The notes beneath the pieces are model-generated. The model searched no databases, was not told the DNA's origin, and worked only from the letters and a program-made list of their open reading frames with translations. Position numbers and translations under genes: made by a program. DNA of 64,000 nt from Seohaeicola zhoushanensis. Its GTDB lineage: Bacteria > Pseudomonadota > Alphaproteobacteria > Rhodobacterales > Rhodobacteraceae. This document shows positions 1 to 9,371 of this stretch, one piece after another. The DNA lies in NCBI RefSeq assembly GCF_014656415.1, contig NZ_BNCJ01000011.1:89340-153339 (forward strand), in the 5' to 3' direction. Numbering within the stretch: the stretch's first letter is position 1; the number at the start of each line of letters is the position of its first letter.

Positions 1-246
1 GAAATAGGCCTGAGCCTCGGCGCGGTCACGCTGCGCCGAGCCGGTCATGCCCAGCATGACGCAGCCATAGGCTTTGCCGAGGGCGACATCGAACCGTCCG
101 GGCGATGCCCCGTCCGAGCGTTCGAAGGCGATGACATGTCCGCCTGCATCCACGACCACCACCGAGAGCGGTTTCATCTCGGCCGCAGCGCCCGCTTCCA
201 GCGCCTTGCGGATGATGATCCGCGCCTTTTTCAGGGAAATATTCAT
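1..246 (-). CDS. glcG: GlcG/HbpS-family heme-binding-like protein, 3' end outside window
   Basis: The first 82 codons are inside the window; the gene runs off the left edge. The translation begins MNISLKKARIIIRKALEAG and continues with PLSVVVVDAGGHVIAFERSD, the usual start of the GlcG/HbpS (DUF336) fold: an N-terminal helix, then a strand carrying D-x-G-G-H. Family members bind heme or small ligands, and their role in glycolate metabolism is not settled. It lies 29 bases downstream of glcB on the same strand, an arrangement like the E. coli glc locus, where glcG adjoins glcB. A purine-rich AGGACAGG precedes the ATG. The family call is safe; the function is open. Confidence 0.8.
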   Translation of the reverse strand, partial: MNISLKKARIIIRKALEAGAAAEMKPLSVVVVDAGGHVIAFERSDGASPGRFDVALGKAYGCVMLGMTGSAQRDRAEAQAYF

Positions 247-275
247 ACGTCTAACCTGTCCTGATGGGGGAAGCT

Positions 276-2411
276 TCAGCTCGCCTTGAGTTCCAGCCGC
301 CGGGCGTGAAGCACCGGCTCGGTATAGCCCGAAGGCTGGACCCGGCCCTTGAACACCAGGTCGCAGGCTGCCTTGAAGGCGATGCTATCATAGCCCGGCG
401 CCATCGGCCGATACAGCGGATCGCCGGCGTTCTGGCGGTCCACCACCTCGGCCATCTTCTGCATCGCGGCCATCACCTGGGCCTCGCTTACCACGCCGTG
501 GTGTAACCAGTTGGCCAGCGCCTGCGAGGAGATGCGGCAGGTCGCGCGGTCTTCCATCAGGCCGACATCGTGGATGTCGGGCACCTTGGAACAGCCGACT
601 CCTTGGTCGATCCAGCGGACGACGTAGCCGAGGATGCCCTGCGCGTTGTTCTCGATCTCCTGCGCGATCTCGCTGTCCGACAGGTTGCGGCCGGTCATCA
701 CCGGGATGGTCAGCAGCGCATCCAGCGTCCCGCGCGGTCCGCCGGCGCGGATCTCGTCCTGGCGCGCGAAGACATTGACCTGGTGGTAATGCGTCGCGTG
801 CAGCGTCGCGGCCGTCGGCGACGGCACCCAGGCGCAATTGGCCCCGGCCTTCGGGTGGCCGATCTTGGCCGCCAGCATCTCGGCCATGCGGTCGGGCATC
901 GCCCACATCCCCTTGCCGATCTGCGCGCGCCCCTGCAGCCCGCAGGCCAGGCCGATGTCGACGTTGCGGTCCTCGTAGGACAGGATCCAGGGCGTGGTCT
1001 TCATCTCGCCCTTGGGCAGCATCGCGCCCGCTTCCATCGAGGTGTGGATCTCGTCGCCGGTCCGGTCGAGAAAGCCGGTGTTGATGAAAGCCACCCGCGA
1101 TTTGGCCGCGCGGATGCATTCCTTGAGGTTGGCCGACGTGCGGCGCTCCTCGTCCATGATCCCGAGCTTCACGGTATTGCGCGGCAGGCCGAGAATATCC
1201 TCAACCATGTCAAAGATCTCGACGGCGAACTTCACCTCGTCCGGGCCGTGCATCTTCGGCTTGACCACATAGACCGAGCCATGCACCGAGTTGCGCCGGG
1301 CCTTGAGGTCGTGCATCGCGATCATGGCGGTCACGAGCGCATCCATAAGGCCCTCGCCGATCTCGCGCCCCTCGGCGTCGAGCACGGCCGGGTTGGTCAT
1401 AAGGTGGCCGACATTGCGCACCAGCATCAGCGAACGGCCCTTGACCGTCAGTTCACTGCCATCCGGCGCGGTATAGGTCCGGTCGGGGTTCATCTTGCGG
1501 GTAACAGTCTTGCCGCCCTTGTCGAAGCTCTCGACCAGATCGCCCTTCATCAGTCCCAGCCAGTTGGCATAGGCGCCGACCTTGTCGTCGGCGTCGACAC
1601 AGGCCACGGAATCCTCGCAGTCCATGATCGTGGACATGGCCGATTCCAGCCAGATATCCGAGATCGCGGCCTTGTCGCCCGACCCGATCTGCGAGGTCGG
1701 ATCGACCTGAACTTCGATCTTCAAGCCATTGTTCTGGAGCAGGAGATTGAACTTGCCCTCGGCCACTTCGCGCGACCCGACAAATTGCATCGGATCCCGC
1801 AGCGCGCCGCCGTCCACGAACAGGACACCGTCGCGCACTTCAAGCGAAGCAATATCCGCCCACCCCCCCCGTGCCAGCGGCACCGTCTTGTCGAGGAAGT
1901 CACGCCCCCAGGCGATCACCCGCGCTCCGCGCGCCGGATCATAGCCCCCACCCTTGGGCAGATCGCCCAGGGCGTCGGTCCCGTAGAGCGCATCATAAAG
2001 CGAGCCCCACCGCGCATTCGCCGCGTTCAGGGCAAAGCGGGCGTTGGTGATCGGAACCACCAGTTGCGGCCCCGCAATCGCGGCGATCTCGGGGTCGACG
2101 CCTGCAGTCTCGATCGAGAAATCCGGGCCCTCCGGCAGCAGGTAGCCGATTTCCCGAAGGAACGCCGTGTAAGCCGCCGCGTCATGCGGCTGGCCGCGAT
2201 GCGCCTTGTGCCAATCGTCGATCTGGGTCTGGATCTTTTCGCGCACCGCCAACAACGCGCGGTTCTTCGGCCCAAGCTCGTTCACCATCCGCGCCATGCC
2301 GGCCCAGAAGCGGTCCGGTTCCACGCCGGTTCCCGGCAGGGCCTTGCCTTCGATGAAATCGACCAGTTCCTGCGCGACCTGAAGGCCATGCTTGTTTTGC
2401 CGAGCGCCCAT
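276..2411 (-). CDS. glcB: Malate synthase G
   Basis: Condenses glyoxylate with acetyl-CoA to malate in the cytoplasm, the second step of the glyoxylate route and of glycolate use. The 711-residue length fits the G isoform (about 720), not the shorter A isoform. Family segments are visible: [26 protein letters not shown] with the substrate-site Arg, and the C-terminal [16 protein letters not shown]. An open frame continues 22 codons further upstream, but the ATG at 2411 is preceded by GGGAGTAGGG and starts the conserved sequence, so I use it. A GlcG-like gene follows. No lesion seen. Confidence 0.96.
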   Translation of the reverse strand: MGARQNKHGLQVAQELVDFIEGKALPGTGVEPDRFWAGMARMVNELGPKNRALLAVREKIQTQIDDWHKAHRGQPHDAAAYTAFLREIGYLLPEGPDFSIETAGVDPEIAAIAGPQLVVPITNARFALNAANARWGSLYDALYGTDALGDLPKGGGYDPARGARVIAWGRDFLDKTVPLARGGWADIASLEVRDGVLFVDGGALRDPMQFVGSREVAEGKFNLLLQNNGLKIEVQVDPTSQIGSGDKAAISDIWLESAMSTIMDCEDSVACVDADDKVGAYANWLGLMKGDLVESFDKGGKTVTRKMNPDRTYTAPDGSELTVKGRSLMLVRNVGHLMTNPAVLDAEGREIGEGLMDALVTAMIAMHDLKARRNSVHGSVYVVKPKMHGPDEVKFAVEIFDMVEDILGLPRNTVKLGIMDEERRTSANLKECIRAAKSRVAFINTGFLDRTGDEIHTSMEAGAMLPKGEMKTTPWILSYEDRNVDIGLACGLQGRAQIGKGMWAMPDRMAEMLAAKIGHPKAGANCAWVPSPTAATLHATHYHQVNVFARQDEIRAGGPRGTLDALLTIPVMTGRNLSDSEIAQEIENNAQGILGYVVRWIDQGVGCSKVPDIHDVGLMEDRATCRISSQALANWLHHGVVSEAQVMAAMQKMAEVVDRQNAGDPLYRPMAPGYDSIAFKAACDLVFKGRVQPSGYTEPVLHARRLELKAS

Positions 2412-2546
2412 CCCTACTCCCTCGATGCAATGCGTCTTTGGTTCCTGAGTAGAGCGAAAGTTTCCTATAGGCAACAAGAGCGGTCGATGCCCCCCGGCAC
2501 CTCGGGCCGGGAACGCTCAGTTCGAGGGCGCGGTTTGCCCCGTGTT

Positions 2547-2732
2547 TTAAGGCATTGTCTGTTCGCCCTGCATCAGCGGGCCGCCGGTTTCTTCGGAGTC
2601 CGGCGAAACAGCATAAAACAGCAACCACCCAATGAAGAGGACGGCCACAACGGCAAGGGACCCCCAGATTCCGATCAGCGGCGCACGGTGGCGTTTCTTC
2701 TGGCGTTCGATATTGGTGTCAGGCGCAGACAT
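2547..2732 (-). CDS. Small single-pass membrane protein
   Basis: A 61-residue protein with a charged N-terminus (about residues 1-18, rich in Arg/Lys), one hydrophobic helix at about 20-42 (IGIWGSLAVVAVLFIGWLLF) and a short acidic tail. The start ATG at 2732 is preceded by AAAGAGGAGA. It stands alone between glcB and the divergent pepN. The predicted topology is N-in, with a short periplasmic tail. I do not recognise a function; small proteins of this design are common in Rhodobacterales genomes. Confidence 0.6.
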   Translation of the reverse strand: MSAPDTNIERQKKRHRAPLIGIWGSLAVVAVLFIGWLLFYAVSPDSEETGGPLMQGEQTMP

Positions 2733-2840
2733 GCGTATCTCCTCTTTCTGCGAGCGGGTGGTTGCGGCACCACCCTCGGAGACTTAACAAAGCGATAGCC
2801 GCCCGGGTTTCCCCGCTGGCGCAAACGTGAGGAAGTTCGC

Positions 2841-5393
2841 ATGAAAGACGCCGCGCCCACGACGGTCTATCTCAAGGATTACACGCCCTTCGGTTTCACG
2901 CTCGAGTCGGTCCACCTGACCTTTGACCTTGCGCCCGAGACCACGCGCGTCAAAAGCCGGGTCCTGTTCCGCCCCGACCTCTCGGCGCCCGGGCGCAAGT
3001 TCTTCCTGCACGGTGAACAGCTCAAGCTCCTCTCGGCCGCCATCGACGGCAAGCCGGTGACGCCCGTGATCACCCCCGAGGGGCTGACCTGCCAGGTGCC
3101 CGACAAACCCTTTGAATGGACCTGCGAAGTCGAGATCGCGCCGGCGAAAAACACAGCTCTGGAAGGGCTTTACATGTCGAACGGCATGTATTGCACCCAA
3201 TGCGAGGCCGAGGGCTTCCGCAAGATCACCTATTACCCCGACCGCCCCGACGTGATGAGCACCTTTACCGTGCGCATCAACGGCGACCTGCCGGTCCTGC
3301 TGTCCAACGGCAATGCCGAGGGCAAGGGTGACGACTGGGCCGAATGGCACGATCCCTGGCCGAAACCCTCCTATCTCTTCGCGCTGGTCGCGGGCGACCT
3401 CGTGGCGCACCCAGGCAGCTTCACCACCTGTTCGGGGCGCGAGGTCGAGCTGAACCTCTGGGTGCGCCCCGGCGACGAAGGCAAATGCGCCTTCGGCATG
3501 GAGGCCCTCAAGAAGTCGATGAAATGGGACGAAGAGGTATATGGCCGTGAATACGACCTCGACATCTTCAACATCGTCGCGGTGGACGATTTCAACATGG
3601 GCGCGATGGAGAACAAGGGGCTGAACATCTTCAACTCCTCCGCCGTGCTCGCCTCGCCTGAAACCTCGACCGACATGAACTTCGAGCGCATCGAGGCGAT
3701 CATCGCGCATGAGTATTTCCACAACTGGACCGGCAACCGCATCACCTGCCGCGACTGGTTCCAGCTCTGCCTGAAAGAGGGTCTGACCGTCTTCCGCGAC
3801 AGCCAGTTCACCTCCGACATGCGCTCGGCCGCTGTCAAGCGGATCGGCGACGTGATCGACCTGCGCGCCCGCCAGTTCCCCGAGGACAACGGCCCCCTCG
3901 CCCACCCGGTGCGCCCCGAAAGCTTCCAGGAGATCAACAACTTCTACACCGCGACCGTCTACGAAAAGGGCGCCGAGGTGATCGGGATGCTGAAACGGCT
4001 GGTGGGCGACGAAGCCTACGCCGAGGCGCTGGATCTCTACTTCGCGCGCCATGACGGGCAGGCCTGCACCATCGAGGACTGGCTGAAGGTCTTCGAGGAT
4101 GTCACCGGTCGCGATCTGGGCCAGTTCAAGCGGTGGTATCAACAGGCCGGCACCCCGCGCCTCAAGGTCGAGGAAAGCTGGGAGGACGGCACCCTGCGCC
4201 TGACCTTCACCCAATCGACCCCACCCAGCGCAGCCACGCCCGCGCCGCTGCCGCAGGTGATCCCGGTGGCAGTCGGCCTCATCGGCCCGAATGGCGACGA
4301 ACTGCGCGAGACCGAAGTTCTGGAAATGACGAAGGCCACGCAGACCTTTGAATTCAGCGGCTTTCCGACCAGACCTCATGCCTCGATCCTGCGCGGCTTC
4401 TCGGCCCCGGTGATCCTAGAACGCGATCTGTCGACCGAAGAACGCGCCTTTTTCCTCGCCCATGACACCGACCCCTTCTGCCGCTGGGAAGCGGGTCGCG
4501 CGCTGGCGCTCGACACGCTGAACGCGATGGCGCTGCGCGGGGCTGCACCGGATGCGCATTACCTCGACGGAATGATCGCCGTCCTGCGCGACGACGCCCT
4601 TGACCCGGCCTATCGCGCGCTGATGCTGGGCCTGCCCGGCCAGTCGGAACTGGCCGCCGCCCAGGCCGAGGCGGGCCACACACCCGACCCGGACGCCATC
4701 TGGACCGCGTCCGAGACGTTGCGCCAGACACTTGCCACCCGTGCGGGGGACCTGCTGCCGAAGATCTATGCCGCCGCGCAGGTCGACGACCCCTACCAGC
4801 CCGACGCCGAACAATCCGGCAAACGCGCGCTCGCTGGTGCGGTGCTCAGCCTGATGTCGCGGCTCGACGGCGGCACCACGGCGTCCGTGCAATACGCCCG
4901 CGCCGACAACATGACGCTGAAGCTCTCGGCGCTTGCCTGCCTGCTGCGCGCAGGCAAGGGTGCGAATGATGTCGCGGCCTTCTACGAAGAATGGCGCGAT
5001 GACCGGCTGGTGATCGACAAGTGGTTCATGCTGCAGGTGGCCGAAGCGCCGCCCGCCAAAGCAGTTGAAACCGTGAAGACCCTCGTGCAGCACCCGGATT
5101 TCAATTGGAAAAACCCCAACCGCTTCCGCGCAGTCCTGGGCGCCTTCACCGGCCATCACGCCGGCTTCCACCGCAAGGATGGCGCGGGCTACGAGCTGCT
5201 CGCCGACTGGCTCATCAAGCTCGACCCGGTGAACCCGCAGACCACCGCGCGAATGTGTTCGGCCTTCCAGACCTGGCGGCGCTACGATACCGACCGGCAG
5301 GCGCTGATCCGCGCCCAGCTCGACCGGATCGCCGCCACGCCGGGCCTCTCGCGCGATACCACCGAGATGATCACCCGCATACAGGGAGCATGA
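2841..5393 (+). CDS. pepN: Aminopeptidase N (M1 zinc metallopeptidase)
   Basis: Removes N-terminal residues from peptides in the cytoplasm. The 850-residue length is usual for the bacterial PepN branch. The substrate-binding GAMEN motif is at residues 254-258 (GAMENKGLNIF). The zinc motif HEYFH is at 290-294, with the third ligand Glu in the downstream LKEGLTVFRD. The C-terminal half is the helical domain typical of E. coli-type PepN (for example NPNRFRAV, where PepN usually has NPNR). The stop is one base from the ATG of the following SDR gene, so the two are probably co-transcribed. Confidence 0.96.
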   Translation: MKDAAPTTVYLKDYTPFGFTLESVHLTFDLAPETTRVKSRVLFRPDLSAPGRKFFLHGEQLKLLSAAIDGKPVTPVITPEGLTCQVPDKPFEWTCEVEIAPAKNTALEGLYMSNGMYCTQCEAEGFRKITYYPDRPDVMSTFTVRINGDLPVLLSNGNAEGKGDDWAEWHDPWPKPSYLFALVAGDLVAHPGSFTTCSGREVELNLWVRPGDEGKCAFGMEALKKSMKWDEEVYGREYDLDIFNIVAVDDFNMGAMENKGLNIFNSSAVLASPETSTDMNFERIEAIIAHEYFHNWTGNRITCRDWFQLCLKEGLTVFRDSQFTSDMRSAAVKRIGDVIDLRARQFPEDNGPLAHPVRPESFQEINNFYTATVYEKGAEVIGMLKRLVGDEAYAEALDLYFARHDGQACTIEDWLKVFEDVTGRDLGQFKRWYQQAGTPRLKVEESWEDGTLRLTFTQSTPPSAATPAPLPQVIPVAVGLIGPNGDELRETEVLEMTKATQTFEFSGFPTRPHASILRGFSAPVILERDLSTEERAFFLAHDTDPFCRWEAGRALALDTLNAMALRGAAPDAHYLDGMIAVLRDDALDPAYRALMLGLPGQSELAAAQAEAGHTPDPDAIWTASETLRQTLATRAGDLLPKIYAAAQVDDPYQPDAEQSGKRALAGAVLSLMSRLDGGTTASVQYARADNMTLKLSALACLLRAGKGANDVAAFYEEWRDDRLVIDKWFMLQVAEAPPAKAVETVKTLVQHPDFNWKNPNRFRAVLGAFTGHHAGFHRKDGAGYELLADWLIKLDPVNPQTTARMCSAFQTWRRYDTDRQALIRAQLDRIAATPGLSRDTTEMITRIQGA

Positions 5394-5394
5394 C

Positions 5395-6132
5395 ATGGGC
5401 ATAGTCCTCGTAACCGGCGGCAGCACCGGCATCGGCGCGGCGGTGGCCCGCATGGCCGCAACGCGCGGCTGGGACGTTGCGATCAACTACCACTCCAGCA
5501 TCGAGGCGGCCGAGGCCGTCGCCGCCGAAGTCCGGGCGGCAGGCCAACGGGCGTTCATGTGCCCCGGCGACATCGCCACCGCCGAAGGCGTCGCCCGCAT
5601 CTTCGAAGCGCTCGACCGCGAAGCCGGCCGGATTGACGCGCTGGTGAACAACGCCGGCGTGGTGGACGTCGCCACGAAGGTCACCGAGATGACCCATGCC
5701 CGCCTGCGGCGCATGTTCGACATCAACGTGATCGGCGCCTTCCTGGCCGCCAAGGAAGCTGTGCTGCGGATGCAGGCGCAGGGGAGCGGCGGCAGCATCG
5801 TCAACATCTCCTCGGCTGCGGCGCGGCTCGGCTCTGCCAATCTCTACGTCGATTATGCCGCCTCCAAGGCCGCCATCGACATTCTGACCAAGGGGCTGAG
5901 CGACGAGGTCGCCGCGCAGGGCATCCGCGTCAACGGCATCCGGCCCGGCCTGATCGAGACCGAGATCCACGCCAAGGGCGGCGAACCCGACCGCGCGCAA
6001 CGGCTGGCCCATGTCGTGCCGATGCAGCGCACCGGCACCGCCGACGAAGTTGCCGAGGCGGTGCTCTGGCTCATGTCAGACGCGGCCTCCTACGTCACCG
6101 GGGCGACACTCGACGTTTCGGGCGGGCGGTGA
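5395..6132 (+). CDS. SDR-family NAD(P)-dependent oxidoreductase
   Basis: A classical short-chain dehydrogenase of 245 residues. The cofactor motif TGGSTGIG is at residues 7-14, NNAG is present, and a YAASK active-site motif (Tyr-x3-Lys) follows a Ser-Ser pair. It ends with YVTGATLDVSGGR, the usual FabG-like C-terminus. The substrate cannot be read from the sequence. The ATG lies one base after the pepN stop, and the gene overlaps the next one by four bases (GTGA), so pepN, SDR and the membrane protein form one transcription unit. Confidence 0.9.
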   Translation: MGIVLVTGGSTGIGAAVARMAATRGWDVAINYHSSIEAAEAVAAEVRAAGQRAFMCPGDIATAEGVARIFEALDREAGRIDALVNNAGVVDVATKVTEMTHARLRRMFDINVIGAFLAAKEAVLRMQAQGSGGSIVNISSAAARLGSANLYVDYAASKAAIDILTKGLSDEVAAQGIRVNGIRPGLIETEIHAKGGEPDRAQRLAHVVPMQRTGTADEVAEAVLWLMSDAASYVTGATLDVSGGR

Positions 6133-6557
6133 ACGACTACCGCTTCGAACGTCAGGGGCGTTCATTGGGCGCCGTCGCGCTGCTCGGCACGATCTACGCC
6201 GCCTTGATCCTAGCGGTTCTCTACCTCGACGCCGCGCCCTGGCTGATGGGCCTTCTCGCGCTGCCGACCCTGCCCGCCTTGCGGGACGTGATCGCCAACC
6301 CGTCTGCCGGGCTGCACCTTGGCGAGGATGCCATCGAATGGTACAGCGGACGGCGCGCAGGTTCGGTCAGCCGCGACGAGATCGCGCTCCTGCGTCTTGA
6401 CCGGCGGTGGGATACGACCGTGCGCGCCGTGTTAGTCCTGACCAGCGGCAAGGCTATCCACCTGCCGCAGGAATGCCTCCCCCATCACAGCTTGCTCGAA
6501 GCCGAAGCCGCCGCGCGCGGCCTGAGGGTCGAACGCCACCCGTTCTCTCCACTCTGA
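6129..6557 (+). CDS. Hypothetical two-helix membrane protein
   Basis: A 142-residue protein starting at GTG 6129, overlapping the SDR stop by four bases. Two hydrophobic segments lie at about residues 14-50 (AVALLGTIYAALILAVLYL, then WLMGLLALPTLPAL). A soluble C-terminal half carries a predicted beta-rich pattern (AIEWYSGRRAGSVSRDEI, TTVRAVLVLTSGKAIHLP), reminiscent of membrane-anchored bacterial PH-like domains. I do not recognise a named family. Translational coupling to the SDR gene supports it as a real gene. Confidence 0.65.
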   Translation: MNDYRFERQGRSLGAVALLGTIYAALILAVLYLDAAPWLMGLLALPTLPALRDVIANPSAGLHLGEDAIEWYSGRRAGSVSRDEIALLRLDRRWDTTVRAVLVLTSGKAIHLPQECLPHHSLLEAEAAARGLRVERHPFSPL

Positions 6558-6650
6558 CTTTCCCTTCCCTTGCTGCCTCAAGCCCCCTAACGATTGACCA
6601 GCCACATGTCCCGCCGTCCGCCGCGGGAACTCATTGAAAGGACACATCCG

Positions 6651-7370
6651 ATGACGCCTGCCCAGACCTTCGCCAACGCTCTGATCGAGGCGCATCGAAC
6701 CGGCCAGCGGGCCGACGTGTCATCGCTCCCCCTGCCCGGTTTCGCCGAGGCGCTGGAGATCCAGCAAAAGGTACAGGCCGATCTTGGGACGGTGGCCGGC
6801 TTCAAGGTTGCCCGCTCGCCCGAAGGCCCGCCGATCATGGCGCCGATCGCGGCCAGGCGGGTCGTTCAATCAGGCGCAGAGGTCAGCGTGCAGGACGTGC
6901 TGGGCATCGAACTCGAAGTCGGGTTCGAAGTGCTGTCCGTCCCGACCGGCGATCCGCTGGACCACCCCGAGCGCCATTTCCGGCCTCGCGTGGTGATCGA
7001 ACTGGTCGACACCCGAATGGCTGGCAGCGACCACGCGCCGCTGGCCAAACTGGCCGACATGCAGATCAATGCGGGCCTCGTGGTCGGGCCGGCACTCGAC
7101 GGCTGGGACGGCCGCGACTTCGGTGTGGTCGACGCGGCCCTACGCTGCGGTGAAACCCAGGTGATCGACGGCCACGCAACGGTTCCGGGCGGCTCGGCGC
7201 TGACCAACCTGGCGCTGCTCTGCGCCCATATCGGCAACCATTGCGGCGGGTTGCGGGCCGGGCAGATCGTCATCACCGGCTCGCTCTCGGGGCTGAAGTA
7301 TTTCCCGGCGGGAACCAACGTGATCGGGCGCATCGACGGTTTTGGCGAGATACGCTGCTTCCTGCGCTAA
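6651..7370 (+). CDS. FAH-superfamily hydratase (2-keto-4-pentenoate hydratase-like)
   Basis: A 239-residue protein like MhpD/2-oxopent-4-enoate hydratases and related 4-oxalocrotonate decarboxylases, which act on short 2-keto acids from ring cleavage. The metal-binding E-x-E is visible in LGIELEVGFEV, and the C-terminal ITGSLSGLKYFPAGTNV is family-like. The frame is open from 6594, but the ATG at 6651 has GAAAGGACAC upstream and begins the conserved helix, so it is preferred. No aromatic-cleavage genes lie nearby, so the natural substrate is unclear. Confidence 0.8.
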   Translation: MTPAQTFANALIEAHRTGQRADVSSLPLPGFAEALEIQQKVQADLGTVAGFKVARSPEGPPIMAPIAARRVVQSGAEVSVQDVLGIELEVGFEVLSVPTGDPLDHPERHFRPRVVIELVDTRMAGSDHAPLAKLADMQINAGLVVGPALDGWDGRDFGVVDAALRCGETQVIDGHATVPGGSALTNLALLCAHIGNHCGGLRAGQIVITGSLSGLKYFPAGTNVIGRIDGFGEIRCFLR

Positions 7371-7421
7371 GGCCGCCCTCTGACGCCGCCGACCACAACG
7401 GCGAGATTTTGGGCACCTGCC

Positions 7422-7440
7422 AGTTTCAATGCCTGAAACT
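7422..7440. promoter_or_regulatory. Inverted repeat, possible operator upstream of amidase
   Basis: AGTTTCA-ATGCC-TGAAACT is a perfect 7-bp inverted repeat with a 5-base spacer. It sits 69 bases before the amidase start in the 138-base gap after the hydratase gene. Its size and symmetry fit a dimeric regulator site. No T-tract follows, so a terminator is less likely. No regulator gene is adjacent. Confidence 0.35.
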
Positions 7441-7508
7441 CCGGTTTTGCCGTAGGGGTCCGCACCTGCATTGCCTAAGTTGTTCGAGACGGCGGCAAGG
7501 CAGGGATC

Positions 7509-8900
7509 ATGAGCGACGGCATTCTACGGGCCATTGGGTCGGAGCCACAGGCCACACCTGGTGAGAACCTGACCGCGACATTGCAACCCGACTCGGCCTC
7601 GACCGACGCCACGGACCTGTTGACCGCTTTTCGTGCGGGCCAGTCCGATCCCGTAGCCGTGACCGAGGCACACCTGACCCGCATTGCCCGGATGAACCCG
7701 GTGCTGAATGCATATTCCACCCTCGCGGCAGATGCCGTGTCCCAGGCCGAGGCCTCGCGGAAGCGTTGGTCCGAGGGCGCACCCAAGGGGCCGCTCGACG
7801 GCATTCCGATCATTCTCAAGGACAACCTCGTCTCCGCCGGCCTCCCGGCCGCCTGGGGCAACGCCGAACTCGCCCGGCGCATGGCTTCGGCGGACGAACT
7901 CCCCGTGGCCGCCCTGCGCAGGGCCGGCGCGATCTTCCTCGGCAAGGGGAACACGCCGGAATTCGCCGTCGAAGGCTATACCGGCAACCTGACCTTCGGC
8001 GTCACCGGCAATCCGTTCAACTCCGAGCTCACGCCCGGCGGTTCCTCGGGCGGCGTGGTGGCGGCGGTCGCGAGCGGCATGGCCGTGGCGGGTCTGGCGA
8101 CGGACGGCGGCGGCTCGATCCGGCGGCCGGCGGGCTATACCGGGCTTTGGGGCCTGAAGCCCGGCATCGGAACGGTCGCCCGCGGCGGCGGCCTGCCGCA
8201 GATCCTGCTGGATTTCGAAACCGTCGGGCCAGTCACTCGGTCAGCGCGCGACCTGATCCTGTTTCACGAGGTGCTGACGGGCCGCCCCCATCAAGCCACC
8301 CCAACGGCCCTGCGCATTCTCGCCGTCGGGCAGATCGAGGATGCCCCCTGCGATCCCGCCATCCGCGCCGCCTTCGCGGCAACGATCGACCGGCTGCGCT
8401 CCCTCGGCTGCGAGGTTTCCGAAGGCCCCCTGCCGCTGGATCTCGGCCCCTTGAACGCGGTCTGGGGCCGGATCGTCGAGATCGGGCTGGCCCATCTGGC
8501 GGCAACGGATCCGCCGGTGATGGCCGCAGCGGCCCGGAAGTATCGCGACATGGCCGCCAAAGGCGCCCCCGCCCCGGCCACAGAACTGTTCGAAGCGCTG
8601 ACCCGCGTCGCCGCCCTCCGGGACGCCGCACGCCATCTCTGGGGCTTCGACGCCGTTCTGCTGCCGACCGCCGCCGCCATGCCCTGGCCTGCCGGGGCCA
8701 CACACCCCGACAAGATCGACGGCCATGACGTCGGACCACGCGGGCACGCGGTCTACACCGGCTGGGTCAACGCGGCGGGCCTTCCGGGTCTCGCCTTCCC
8801 CGGCGGGCAGTCCGACGGCCTGCCAATCGGAATGCAGCTGATCGGCCCGAAAGGCGCCGAAGACCGGCTCCTCTCGCTTGCCCTTCTGCTCGACGGCTGA
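7509..8900 (+). CDS. Amidase-signature hydrolase
   Basis: Hydrolyses an amide bond, releasing ammonia or an amine. The 463-residue protein has the amidase-signature triad environment: Lys in IIILKDN-like IPIILKDNLVSAG, the GGSSGG loop, and the nucleophile Ser in DGGGSIRRPAG. The C-terminus (GLPIGMQLIGP) is also typical. AGGCAGGGATC precedes the ATG. It is one of three amidase-signature enzymes in 14 kb and converges on the ridA-amidase-dpp group on the other strand. Glutamyl-tRNA amidotransferase function is unlikely because no gatB/gatC neighbours exist. The substrate is unknown. Confidence 0.9.
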   Translation: MSDGILRAIGSEPQATPGENLTATLQPDSASTDATDLLTAFRAGQSDPVAVTEAHLTRIARMNPVLNAYSTLAADAVSQAEASRKRWSEGAPKGPLDGIPIILKDNLVSAGLPAAWGNAELARRMASADELPVAALRRAGAIFLGKGNTPEFAVEGYTGNLTFGVTGNPFNSELTPGGSSGGVVAAVASGMAVAGLATDGGGSIRRPAGYTGLWGLKPGIGTVARGGGLPQILLDFETVGPVTRSARDLILFHEVLTGRPHQATPTALRILAVGQIEDAPCDPAIRAAFAATIDRLRSLGCEVSEGPLPLDLGPLNAVWGRIVEIGLAHLAATDPPVMAAAARKYRDMAAKGAPAPATELFEALTRVAALRDAARHLWGFDAVLLPTAAAMPWPAGATHPDKIDGHDVGPRGHAVYTGWVNAAGLPGLAFPGGQSDGLPIGMQLIGPKGAEDRLLSLALLLDG

Positions 8901-8903
8901 GTC

Positions 8904-9371
8904 TCAGCGCAGCTCGACCACCGCCTCGACCTCGACCAGAGCATTGGCCGGCAGCGAGGCGACGTTGACGGCGGTGCGGGCGTGCCGCCCCGCCTCGCCG
9001 TAGAGATCGATGAACATTTGCGAGGCGCCGTTCACGATGAATGGCCCCTCGCCATAGCCCGGCGGCGCGGCGACGAATCCGCCCAGCCGGATCACCTCGG
9101 CCACGCTGTCGAGCGAGCCGGTCAGCGCCTTGATCGAGAACAGCAGGTTCAGCGCGCACATCCGCGCGGCAGCCTGGCCTTCGGCCAGGTCGAACCCCTC
9201 GCCGACCGGGCCGCAATACTGCGGCACACCTTCCCACTCGCAGATCTGCCCCGACAGGAAGAGGAGCTTGCCCGAGATCTTGCCCGGCAGGAACAAGGCC
9301 CGCGACGGCGCCGAGGGCGGCAGGGCCAGCCCCATCGCGCTCAGCCGGGACTCGATTGCACAGATGCTCAT
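8904..9371 (-). CDS. RidA/YjgF-family protein
   Basis: A 155-residue member of the Rid family, whose archetype hydrolyses reactive enamine/imine intermediates. Conserved features are LFLSGQ, the ARTAVNVASLP segment with the key Arg, and the terminal VEVEAVVEL. It overlaps the preceding amidase gene by four bases (ATGA) and is the last gene of the dpp-amidase operon. That position suggests it processes an unstable product of the amidase, or of a later step. This subgroup is longer than the 128-residue RidA and often sits with catabolic hydrolases. Confidence 0.85.
   Translation of the reverse strand: MSICAIESRLSAMGLALPPSAPSRALFLPGKISGKLLFLSGQICEWEGVPQYCGPVGEGFDLAEGQAAARMCALNLLFSIKALTGSLDSVAEVIRLGGFVAAPPGYGEGPFIVNGASQMFIDLYGEAGRHARTAVNVASLPANALVEVEAVVELR

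Noticed and set aside
570..2798. A 742-codon frame opposite glcB
   Set aside because: It is an antisense shadow of malate synthase, with no ribosome site or recognisable domain.
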